A DNA stretch of 64,000 bases from Elmis aenea (Eukaryota; Arthropoda; Insecta; Coleoptera; Elmidae), in contig OX393579.1 of the NCBI GenBank assembly GCA_947652605.1, forward strand, positions 23,333,674-23,397,673, in the 5' to 3' direction. Below are positions 11,688 through 21,540 of the stretch, piece by piece. How positions within the stretch are numbered: position 1 is the first letter of the stretch; each line of letters starts with the position of its first letter. The notes beneath the pieces are model-generated. The model saw only the letters and a program-made list of their open reading frames with translations. It was not told the origin of the DNA and ran no database searches. The position numbers and the translations under genes are program-made.

Positions 11688-12050
11688 GGCTGGCGACATA
11701 CTTGCGGGTGAACCGGTGCGGGAAAATTAGCAATCTGCGACGTAAGTTTTGTAACTCACACATTGTTATGGCCGAAGACAAACAAAGACACAAACAATGA
11801 GTCGCATTGCGTACGGGCGCATTACTAGTACATTGCGGGTAAATTTACGAACGCAGCAAGTGCGATAGCATTGCGGGCTGCTGCAGATCCAAATGCAAGC
11901 ATATAACAACGTGTGATGTGCCGGTACGAAATGTGACTCATTGTTTGTGTCTTTGTTTGTCTTCGGCCATAACAACGTGTGAGTTACAAAACTTACGTCT
12001 CAGATTGCTACTTTTCCCGCACCGGTTCACCCGCAAGTATGTCGCCAGCC
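11688..12050. mobile_element. PIF/Harbinger-type MITE (363 bp, TAA TSD)
   Basis: The left end GGCTGGCGACATACTTGCGG and right end CCGCAAGTATGTCGCCAGCC are perfect inverted repeats. TAA flanks both sides (11685-11687 and 12051-12053). Pairing continues inward through CACCGGTGCGGG and GACAAACAAAGACACAAACA for well over 100 bp. A 3-bp TWA target duplication is typical of PIF/Harbinger. It does not encode a transposase. Confidence 0.8.
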
Positions 12051-12753
12051 TAAGAAGACGACATAAGACGTGACATAACGTCGTATTTTAGACGATGATA
12101 CATTTATACAGTTCTTAAAAATTGTTAAATAGGATTTGTTTTTTGTGCCTGGCTAGACTTGCCCACGTATTAAAGCTTCAAATGCACCATGGGAAATATT
12201 TTGTATGATTTATGCGTCACTTCCGCCAAGTAGGTGTGCCATCTTATTATAAGTATTGTATGCATAGCACACACCGGCATTTGATTATACGCAATCATTA
12301 AAAAGTAATAAAATATTGGTATAGTGTTATAGCCTAAAACGTCTGATGTTATTAGTTGCAGAAATAGTTAAGGTATTGATTGGAAAGTTATTTTTCAAGT
12401 TCAAGTAAGCCATTTTTCAGAGGTGCCTAACACGTAAGGGGTGCATAGCATCCAGAATACACATAGGAGGTGTGCCTCAAAATGAATAACATGGGGGTCT
12501 AGAAAACTACGAGAAAAATAAAACTGGTTAAATTAACAAAGCAGTGTATTTTTACATGCGTAGAAAGAATCTAAACTTATATTGTGCTCAGATCTATAAT
12601 AAAAAAACTTTTTAATCGGTTCCTCTTGTACCTTTCGGTGTCGAGGTAAACTGGAAAAAACTTTAAAGCTTTAATTTCTAGTTTTATTTCGTTCTTATTA
12701 TTAATGGTAGAAATATGAAATTTAAAATCAATAATTTTAGAAGTAGTTTTGAC

Positions 12754-13278
12754 CAGGAATGCGGAGGCCGCAGAAAAGTAACAGACTCCCGATTCCTGAG
12801 TCGGTATTTTGTAAAACCGACTCCGACTCCCGACTTTTTCCATTAAAAAAAAACGTAATTAGTATCTACATACTTCATTGAAAGCCGGTTATTTTTTTTT
12901 TTCGTTTTCAAGTGTATTTTTTATGGCGAACAAAGTTTATTTTCGTATGTTTACTAAATAATAAAGAAACTGTAAAAAGCTAATTAATGTGAAAAATATG
13001 TTATCAAAGTTACATATCTTTAACAAATCACATTTCTGTTTATACTTACCGCATAATCTGGCTTATTCAGTTAAATATTTTTTGCAAATAAAAATTAGAC
13101 GTTTAAAGACAAAACTATACCATGTGTTACTTTAATCGTTCCCGTTTTTGTTAAAAAAAAAAAGATCAACATCGTTATTTTGTTTTTATTTTAAATTTTG
13201 TATTCTTTTCTCATCCTCGAAAAAAAAGTAAATCAAAAAAGAGTCGGGAGTCGGTAGTTTTTCCGACCCCCATCCCTG
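12754..13278. mobile_element. hAT-type non-autonomous element (8-bp TSD)
   Basis: The direct repeat GTTTTGAC flanks the element exactly (12746-12753 and 13279-13286). The termini are CAGGAATG on the left and CATCCCTG on the right. Subterminal regions are rich in CGACTCC-type motifs in inverted orientation (about 12785-12838 and 13243-13270). An 8-bp target duplication with CAGG ends fits hAT. No transposase is readable. Confidence 0.75.
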
Positions 13279-13310
13279 GTTTTGACCCCCTTGGACTGTT
13301 AAAACTGTTA

Positions 13311-13450
13311 TGGTGCCTGTACACCTGAGAGTAAAGTACTCTCGAGAGTAGCGTCGCCAAGGATACAGCCAATCGCGAGTTACTCTCAGGGGCTGTATCC
13401 TTGGCGACGCTACTCTCGAGAGTACTTTACTCTCAGGTGTACAGGCACCA
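13311..13450. mobile_element. 140-bp perfect-hairpin MITE, copy 1 (TTA TSD)
   Basis: Two 60-nt arms are perfect reverse complements, starting TGGTGCCTGTACACC and ending GGTGTACAGGCACCA, around a 20-nt loop. TTA flanks both sides (13308-13310 and 13451-13453). The arms contain GAGAGTA repeats and GCGTCGCCAAGGATACAGCC. Related copies are at 16589, 49727 and, as a 1.3-kb relative, 61812. The 3-bp TWA duplication supports PIF/Harbinger mobilisation. Confidence 0.9.
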
Positions 13451-13585
13451 TTACGGCTTGTCTAGTTTTTAAAGTTGATAGTCAACTTTTTTATTTGTTA
13501 TGGGTGCCGTATCAATATTTATGCTACTAGTTGACAATTTTGTGGTGAATGTAAAGGTTACTAGATGTAAAAATAAAACAATATA

Positions 13586-15500
13586 CAGGATGTTCCAATT
13601 TGAATCGCCTTATTGGGGGGGACAAACATTTCTATTAACAAAGTTACCAAAAAACTAGCAATTTTTTATCGACTCAAATGTATAGGTGGAATTTTAACAG
13701 TGAAGCGAAAATTAAATACCTAAATCCATTTTCGAGATGAAACCCAAAAATAACATTTGAATTGTTAAACAAGTTCCCATAACTCATTCGTTTTTTTTTT
13801 TTTAAATTTATTAAAACTATCAAATACTGAGTTTTTTTCCACTAGCCTTAGCAATAAAAATAACAATTTTACAAATGTTAAGGTTTTAAGCCGAAACCCA
13901 GCCAAATGTTCAGCTTTTTGTAAAGACAAATCGAGTAAGGTAATGTTTTTGGCTTCGTAAATTACTATTAAAACTATTATTTGAGACTTTCAGTTTTTTA
14001 CGAAATATATATTTTTTTTAAACACAAGGAAGCATTTTGTGAGAAAACGCACAATATTTTAAGCACGTAATATCAATACACCTTACCTGAATATAATTGG
14101 TACCCAGGCAAAAAGCACCATGGTGATCCCCCTATTTTGTTAGCCATATTTAAGAAATGTCTTGTGCTACCTTTTCTCCATTTTCCTTTTTAATTTCCCT
14201 TGCGCTGCTACAGTGTATAGAATTGTATTAGTTCAGTATAAAATTTGCACGTGTACTGCATTTTTATTAGACGTATAAACTTCGTGGTTTAAAGCTTGTT
14301 TGAATGCGAACGGAAACGACTGTTTTTCATCTTTTTTATGCTTGTTTTGTTATGCACATTCTAAGTATTTGCAGATACGTTTTAGTTTGAGTTGATTCCA
14401 AGTTCTCGAATAAACATTTCCAGTTTGTACTTGTTTATTATCGACTGTATTATTGGAAGTTTTGTAATCTGGGTTGAAATTAATTTAAAACTTTGGATAT
14501 TTCCTTTATGCTAATCAATACGTTATATGTAATTGGTATATTTATGATGGGGTTTGGTATGCCCTGTTAAAGCAGACGCTTCATTTTTAATCTGTAAATA
14601 TAAAAAACCAGACAGTGAATTGATATGCATTTGTTTCCTGTGAAACGAAAATATGTTTTACTTTATTTTGTGTTTTCAACCAAAATAGTAAAAACAACGA
14701 AAAGTATTCTATAAAATTCGCGTTTGTTTAAAATAACAGTGTTTTGTTTTGTCGTGTTTAAAAATAAATAAACAGCCACGTGTGCAGGATTTAAGTGAAT
14801 CAAATATAATTCGCTTTACGTGATAATCATGTTAAAATGTTCGTCTCTCATCTGCGTATTATATTTGCTTCTGGCTACGTTCATGCTCTGAAGCTGTTCA
14901 ACATTTGTTAAATATGAATTAAATACGTATTCTACCTGGCAGCTTTCAGCTCCAGTTGTATGTAGTAAACCTTGTGCAAATTTACGATAATATATTGTTT
15001 CGCGGCTGTAAAACTCGCACCGACTGCAATGTAGCTTCACTAAGGTTTACTTTGTATTTCAAATTTAATACAACGTACCGTTTAATAGTGCTTTATAGTC
15101 GTACAGTTTCGTATGATTATAGCAGTAAATTAAAAATTTGTTAAAAAAGTTCATTTATGCGCACAACAGTTTTTATAGCGCCAACTTGTGTTTGTTATAA
15201 ATTAATTGTTTATTTTATTTAACAATTCATCTTTCAGCATCATAACAATTCAGTCAAGTTTTAGTTTATGCGGTAGATACGTTCCACAGAAAACCGCATA
15301 CAAAAAAAGTACAAAAAAGACATGACTTACATTGAAAAATTAGAGATACGTTTCATAATTTTCTAAAACCGCATAAAACCAAAGCTGTGAGTTAAAATAA
15401 ACCCAAAATCGCATAAAGAAGTTTATGAAAATTCAGGAAAATAAGAATGCCTAAAAATTCCACAGAAAATTTGAAAAAAATAGATATAAAACTAGAAATA
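13586..15500. other. One-ended CAGGATGTTCC repeat, then gene-free AT-rich DNA
   Basis: At 13588 TATACAGGATGTTCCAATTT is a left end similar to the one at 30864. The segment near 13715 (CTAAATCCATTTTCGAGATG) resembles 32590-32625, so this is a relative of that family without a visible right end. Nothing else is supportable up to the piggyBac pseudogene. The segment 15260-15420 has three loose ACCGCAT/TCGCAT repeats of unknown meaning. Confidence 0.35.
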
Positions 15501-16588
15501 AATTTGTTTTAAAACTTTATTTATTGAATATTATTGAAAAGTTTGAATTCTTTTTACATTCTTTCATCAGAATTGTCGTCGCTGACAATTTTCGGCACCA
15601 TTTGCGAACCGTGCCAAATCACATTCATCGCTAGAAGAGATAGTCGAGATAATGGTTCTTACCTAATCCTAGGACGCACGCCTGAAAATTTTTACACTTT
15701 CACACAGCTCAGTTAGATGTAATTTAAAAAAAATAATAATAATAATGTTATTTTAGTATTTATTTTTGCTAATGAATACATTCACTTTATAATACTTACT
15801 ACTGAACAACTTGGTATAATATTTTTAACAAATGTCGCTTAAAAAATAATTTCTAAACGTTGCATGAATTGCAAACTTTAATCGAATTTTCATTACATAC
15901 ATTGTTTTTGCATTTGACTCACACTAACATACTTTTTCGGCTAATATTGGATGGGCACAAAAAGCACCTTCTACGTTTTGGAATTTCATGTCGGTTTTCG
16001 TTGCTTTGTGGAATTGTAATGAATTTTTTCATGCACTCCTTCACACATTTTTGTAATTTAGGATTTTTTCATATTTGGAATTACCAGTTCTTTTGCCAAA
16101 TATTGCAAGAAAATTCTTCTTTTATGAGTAACGTCCGTTTTGTAATCTGAATGTTTCTTATTAAATATTATGAAGGCATTTGGGGCCAAAATATCTATTA
16201 CATTATAAAAAATTGCCATTGGCGAATGCTTTGGTTGACGCTTGCAAGTGTATGCCCCTACTTTCTGATCCATAAGATCTACTCCGCCCTTGGTTTTATT
16301 ATAATAGTGTGTCATTTCGGGCTTCTTTTTTTGTCTTCTATAATACTTGATGTATTGTGCATACTGCTAATTGTAAGCAAAACAACATTCATTTTTTTTA
16401 GTCACATAACTAACCATTTTAATAATTTGGTAAAATTCAAATGATGATTATAAAACAGGCCTGTTTTGTTTTCCGTCATTTCTTTAGGTACATCACATTA
16501 TTTTTCCTAATTGTACCTACAACAGTGATTTGCTTGTATAATAAGTATTTTGTAAGTTCTAAACTCGTTAAAAAGTTGTCTATTGTAA

Positions 16589-16728
16589 TGGTGCCTGTCC
16601 ACGAGAGAGTAAACTACTCTCGATAGCAGCGTCGCCAAGGATACAGCCCCTGAGAGTAACTCGCGATTGGCTGTATCCTTGGCGACGCTGCTATCGAGAG
16701 TAGTTTACTCTCACATGGACAGGCACCA
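16589..16728. mobile_element. 140-bp perfect-hairpin MITE, copy 2 (TAA TSD)
   Basis: Two 60-nt arms (TGGTGCCTGTCCACGAGAGA... / ...ACATGGACAGGCACCA) flank a 20-nt loop that is the reverse complement of the loop in copy 1, so it sits in the opposite orientation. TAA is duplicated at 16586-16588 and 16729-16731. It lies inside the piggyBac pseudogene, between the codons for FNL and TIDNF. Confidence 0.9.
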
Positions 16729-16759
16729 TAAGATTAAAGCCAGTATTATGAATTGTACG

Positions 16760-17783
16760 TAGGGTTGCCAACTGACCTTTTTTGAAAAGGACAGTCCTTT
16801 TGTAGGCACCTTTTGTCCTTGTCCTTTTTTAAAGATGAAAAGGACGCCTTTTGTCCTTTTTTCAGTAAAATGTTTAACAATATTTTTAAAAGAAAAAAAT
16901 ACAAAAATCAATACGAAAATTAACTTATATTATTAGTAAATTTTAAATGGAAACTATAGTTGGCTTTGATTTATTAAATTCCCTTTTTTTTCATTCCAAA
17001 TATATGTATAGGGGTTGATGTATTTACAAAAGTTCAAATTTTGTTTTTTTTCAGCCTACTATCTGTTTTTATAATGTTTATCATAAAATAAATTAACAAA
17101 CCCTTGTCTTTTGCGTACTTTTTATAAAATATAAGTAAATCAACTCTTATATATTTGGAAAGGGAAAAAAATAAAGAATTTAAATAAGTCGTAGCCCACT
17201 ATAAATTCCATTTAAAAAAAGGTAAGTTAACGGAGAGCGCAAAAAACGCACAATCGAATGCTGCATACAAATATCAAAATAATCTTCATACATTTTTTCG
17301 ATATTTAGTACAATAACGGAGATATGACACATTATAAATATGACAAAATAACAATTTTTCGCTAATAACTCAAAAACCGGAAATGATCAAATATTTTTGA
17401 AAACGGTTCTGTGTTTGTCTCAAAAAACTGCACATTTTCGACAACTGTTCCTCTATCTTGATCATTAAACGAGATACCCATATAATGCCATCAAAATTGG
17501 ACCACCCTGTACATTAGTTATAAATTATATATTATCTACAAATACAATATGTATACATATTTATGAAATATATGTTTCACGGATTTATATTGTTTGATAA
17601 TAGCGAATGAAGCACTTGCCTCAGGTAAAAAACTGAAAGGTGTGCTTTCGTTTTTTTTTTTTTTTTTTGCTCTACGTTTTGTGAAAAGGGGCGCCAATTT
17701 TGTTTCAGGTACGAAAATTTCTTGGCTTTGGGGCTCTGGCGAGGAGTGTCCTTTTTTGGGATTTTATAGAGTTGGCAACCCTA
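16760..17783. mobile_element. hAT-type element (1024 bp, 14-bp TIR, 8-bp TSD)
   Basis: The left end TAGGGTTGCCAACT (16760-16773) and right end AGTTGGCAACCCTA (17770-17783) are perfect inverted repeats. ATTGTACG is duplicated at 16752-16759 and 17784-17791. These are hAT hallmarks. It carries no readable transposase. An inner CAGGGTGGTCC-family foldback, with arms near 16945-17000 and 17150-17215 and a right end at 17515, is nested inside. The host site is the piggyBac pseudogene. Confidence 0.88.
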
Positions 17784-18329
17784 ATTGTACGCATTAGTGA
17801 TTTTACAATTTCGAATCCAAGATTTTTTTGTGTAGTTCCTCCAGGCTGGAGTCCCACATACGCAGTTCAATCAATAGCAAAACCAGAAACAGATTTACAC
17901 ATCAAAAAAAAAAAAAAAACGTATTTTGCCAAAACTATGTTGTTACTTTTCATTTAAGCTGGTATTAAGCTATGGGCCTCCCAAGACCATGATGTGTGAA
18001 TAAGGGGTACCTATTACTAAATAAAAATTATTTAAAAAATTTGTCAAAATTAGTTTGCAATATTTTTAAAAAAATATGATATAAAAAGCATTAAGTAAGG
18101 CATTTCTGACAGAAAATCAGAAAAAAATCTGTGGATTGAAAATTACATAAAAAAACAATAGGTCGCTGGGTCTCTGAGGCTCGTGTTGTGCATCTAGGGT
18201 TAACAAACAGCATTAACGTTACCTTCATCCTCGTTCTGTGTCGAATTTTTCCTCTGTTAATGTAATCAGTGATTAAAGTTTGCGATGTTGATTTTACTAA
18301 TTTTTTATGCAGTTCGCGATATCCAGAAA

Positions 18330-18830
18330 TACAATACTTTACGTTGGAATCTGACAGTTCGTTCAGAATTTATGGCATTAATGAGAAAATGATTTTCCAA
18401 CTTATTGCAAAGTTAAAGATTTTCTCGAATTATATTTTTAGTGAAGGGGACATGTTTTTCTTTCGCTTCACTACTACTAAAGTTATTCCAATAATATCAT
18501 CGTCATTTAATGCATTATCCAGAATCAATTTGTCGACATCATTCTCATTAAAGGTATCAAAACTTCCTCCACCAATTTCATGTGCCAAAGTGATAATTTC
18601 AGCTGATAATGTCGACGTTTGGATGGTTGCACCGTTTACAAGACATCCAGACCAAGCTGCTTTCCAGCAGGCATTATAAGTTTGTGGTCTTATTTCAGCG
18701 ATAGCAGATGCTACATGTTTTAAACAGTTCAAAACAAATTTTTCCAAATATAACTTCAAAACCGCATTAAAAAGAGACTCGACAATACTCGGTTCTCTTA
18801 AGCAGCCTACGTTTCAAATGCTCATTCGAT
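18330..18830 (-). pseudogene. Tigger/pogo-type transposase fragment
   Basis: An open frame of 109 codons (18759 down to 18430) contains YNACWKAAW and then SFDTFNENDVDKLILDNALN, with an upstream in-frame FNAVLKLYLEKF. This resembles the C-terminal part of TIGD1/jerky-like transposases, which have NACWKKLWP followed by an acidic VDELLDSHxEELTNEDL region. The catalytic DDE core is not present, stops occur upstream, and no TIRs were recognised. It is most likely a decayed pogo/Tigger fragment. A 136-codon frame on the opposite strand is its shadow. Confidence 0.6.
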
Positions 18831-18959
18831 ATGTGCTTAGGAGCGAGTAAATAGTAGCGAAATAAAACTTGAAAGTGTAAATTCTTAGCTTGTTAAATAT
18901 TTAACTCTTCGTTTAAATAATGCTTTTTGTTAAGTAACTTATTTGGATAAATATGCGTA

Positions 18960-20310
18960 AGCGTTTTTTTTTTCAGTTACAGGAAAACCATGCTTACGTA
19001 TTTTTACCGCGTGTGTATTACACTGGAAAATGCTAAGCCCTTGTACCTTGGCGACAAATTCCTAATTGTCTTGTGCAACACGTTGTTCATACTCGCGTGA
19101 TTAAATTCCAACAGGTACTTACCTCAGGATGTGGTTGCTCCCGTCACCTAGCAACTGTGCACTGTCGGGAAAGTAGGTCCAGCTGCAACCCCGGTCGTGC
19201 ACTACCCTAGATACATTTCTATGCCATTATTTCCTTTTTTGGGTGAAATTTGATTGATTAGCTGCCAACGTCGAAAACCCTTTTTCAGAGTTGTTTGTTC
19301 AAAGTTTCATAATATATGGTCATTTTATTGTCTTTCATTCTCGTCCTAAATTACTTTGGGTGTTTTATAAGGATTGCAACTTTATTGATTTTGATAGCGC
19401 TCATTATTCGGCGTAAGTAGGAAATGGTTTTTAAAATTTCATTTATATGTAAAATTTTTAGCTTCGACAAATTCAATTAATATAGGTTTAATGATTTAGA
19501 TAAACCTAGTTATCATACCTAACCGTTTTAAATCTATGAGGATATGAAAATTACTTGTTTACGATTAATTACTGTAATTACTTTTTACCGCACAGTTAAA
19601 AAATTATAGCATAAAAATATATTTCATAATATTTGGAAAGTAAAGTCCACGTGGTGTGTCTTTCTTTGATATTTCACTTATTAATCAGTATAAAGAAGTT
19701 TAAATAAAAGCGTTGTTTGAGAACGATAAGTGCATAAACTAAAAATATATCCACTCATATAACGTGTGCTTTGTTTCACCTCCAAGAAGCAACTTTATTA
19801 CTTTAAATAAAACATCCTGTATATTTTTAACATCTTCAATTTGAAATCAAAACTGATTTTAAAAATGTATTAGGGTGCTGAACTTAAAATGAATATTTCT
19901 GAGTTATTTCCTTTTTTTGAAAATGCTAACAGATACAGAAGTTTATAAAAGTATTAATATTTCCCAAATTAGTAATGCTAATAAAAATAATTTGAAACTT
20001 TTATTTACAATATCCTTAAAGTAAATCATGATCAGTTAAAATTTTAAAATAATACAGAGTCTTTGTTTCCCACGATTCATTTTGGAGAATTCTAACATGA
20101 AATAGTTAATATTTTTTAATATTTTTAAATGGAACACACCCTATTTAGTTTTACGTTTTCTTTATGTCTTAAATTAATATTTCTTAAGTTATTGCTGTGT
20201 TAATGGTAATTTATAGGTAAATAAACAATATTTTATAGAATTAAATAAACTAGTAGACTTTAAAATACAAATTTACTTAAAATCTTAAAAATATACATGA
20301 TGCTCTATCT
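18960..20310. other. GC-rich patch, then degenerate CAGGGTG-module DNA
   Basis: At 19120-19215 there is a GC-richer block with a consensus minus-strand splice donor (see findings). From about 19800 to 20310 the sequence shows decayed versions of the module seen in the foldback arms: ACATCCTGTATATTTTTAAC, TTTCTGAGTTATT and AATGGAACACACCCTAT. This is an old copy. No coding sequence is supportable. Confidence 0.35.
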
Positions 20311-20354
20311 AAAGTTACAACGTTAGTATTGGTACGCTAAACCAAAACACTGGA

Positions 20355-21250
20355 TGCAGTTGAAAATAATGTTGGGTTATACATTTATTGTTGTCGAAGC
20401 ACCGTATTCCTTTCAAAGGATGAGCGCATCGGAAACTAAAGAAGTTTTGATTTTTCCCGCACGATTTCACGGCCAACGCGACCGCAAAAATAATCATTTT
20501 CAGGCGGCCGTAAAGGATGCTAAAAACAAAAGAAAGTACACCATTTATACATCACTAGATGCGGTCATCTTTTAGGTCTCTACTCACCTACCAATTTGTC
20601 GGTACAACCGACCGACCATTCCGATAAATTGTTTAATGTGTAGCCTGTCACCCGACAAACCCGACAGTTGGACAAGTTGGAACGGTCGGGTGGCCAGACC
20701 ATCCAACAAGCCTACCGCTCAACACATTCCTCTAGATAAGGACTATTAAACCGAAAATTTTACGCTATTTATAAATTTATCAAGCCAAAATAATAAAAAA
20801 AGTTATGACGTTTATGCTGTGTTGGTTGGACTGGTCGGGAGGTGTGTAGACAACACCCAACACGGAGTTCCCGACGGTCGGCTCCGACAAGTTGGATAAT
20901 GAGTAGACCTTATGGCTACATTTTGAGACAAAAAAAAGTTAAATAAAAAACAAAAAATTTACTGAATTTTTTGTGACCCCAAGTGTTTTTCGTTTTCGAA
21001 CGAACTCCAGAGAAAAACTGCTCTTACAGGGGTCTCGTTTATCTCCGGAACCATTGGACATATCTTTAAAAACTTTGCACCGTTTTACTTGTTAAGGGTG
21101 TGTGTATTGGTAAATAGAGGAATTTCGATTTTATCTCAGACAGTTTCATGACTATCGCGACCGCAAAAATGACCATTTTTAAGCACCATTATCGGACGGC
21201 CGTAAAGAATACTAAAAACAAAAGAAAACGCATCTCGTTGTTTGAGAAAA
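20355..21250. repeat. Repeat block shared with 59580-60000
   Basis: Landmarks such as GCGACCGCAAAAATRAYCATT, GGCCGTAAAGRATRCTAAAAA and TCTCCGGAACC occur here twice and again, on the opposite strand, in the hAT-like element at 59590-60442. This indicates a dispersed repeat family. A PIF-type MITE (20575-20909) sits inside it. No protein is recognised. Confidence 0.45.
20575..20909. mobile_element. PIF/Harbinger-type MITE (335 bp, TTA TSD)
   Basis: The left end GGTCTCTACTCACCTACCAA and the right end, ending in GATAATGAGTAGACC, are inverted repeats with one extra base. TTA flanks both sides (20572-20574 and 20910-20912). Subterminal CCGAC/GTCGG-rich motifs are mirrored (TTTGTCGG / CCGACAA). No coding capacity. 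Confidence 0.75.
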
Positions 21251-21540
21251 ATTATTATATCACTTAACAAATTTTGAAATCGGTGCAGAGGTCGACTGAA
21301 AATTGTTTGGCGATTGAAATTGACCTGCTGGCCATAACTGCTTTTATACTATCATCTTGCAAATTTAATATTCTTGAATGAGCACTAGTTTAGGTTAAAA
21401 AGTATTTCGAGATGTAGCTTAAATAGTTTTTTAAGCTCATGTTTACATTGTTAAGTCTATTTTGGATTTAAAATACTTAATTGAATTAATATACAGCAAA
21501 TAATACGATGGTTTTTTAAATGGTTTTTCTTTTGTTTCAG

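Larger units (their letters stand above)
15865..17945 (-). pseudogene. piggyBac-type transposase pseudogene, split by two insertions
   Basis: Reading the minus strand from about 17945 downward gives, in order: AYVGLQPGGTTQKNLGFEIV, then KSLMRT, IHNTGFNLTIDNFLTSLEL, ITVVGTIRKN, NVVLLTISSMHN, YYNKTKGGVDLMDQKVGAY, and RRCFLCPSNISRK with a later CKNNVC and CNSC. These match, in order, the piggyBac landmarks DNF-TS, GT-RKN, V-LLS--H, YN-TKGGVD--DQ and the C-terminal Cys-rich zinc-binding tail. Frameshifts (for example in an A-run near 16345) and internal stops make it dead. A hAT element (16760-17783) and a hairpin MITE (16589-16728) interrupt it. Taking out each insertion with one copy of its target duplication restores the local frame. 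Confidence 0.85.

Noticed and set aside
12577..12843. 88-codon minus-strand frame
   Set aside because: It ends inside the hAT-type element terminus, has no splice-site support and shows no recognisable motif.
18269..18679. 136-codon frame on the + strand
   Set aside because: It is the antisense shadow of the Tigger-like fragment, which has recognisable family motifs.
1..21540. Mkp3 rhodanese/kinase-docking exons within the window
   Set aside because: No frame with a rhodanese-like LLDCR or docking-site RR segment and suitable splice sites was found, so the 5' exons are assumed to lie upstream.
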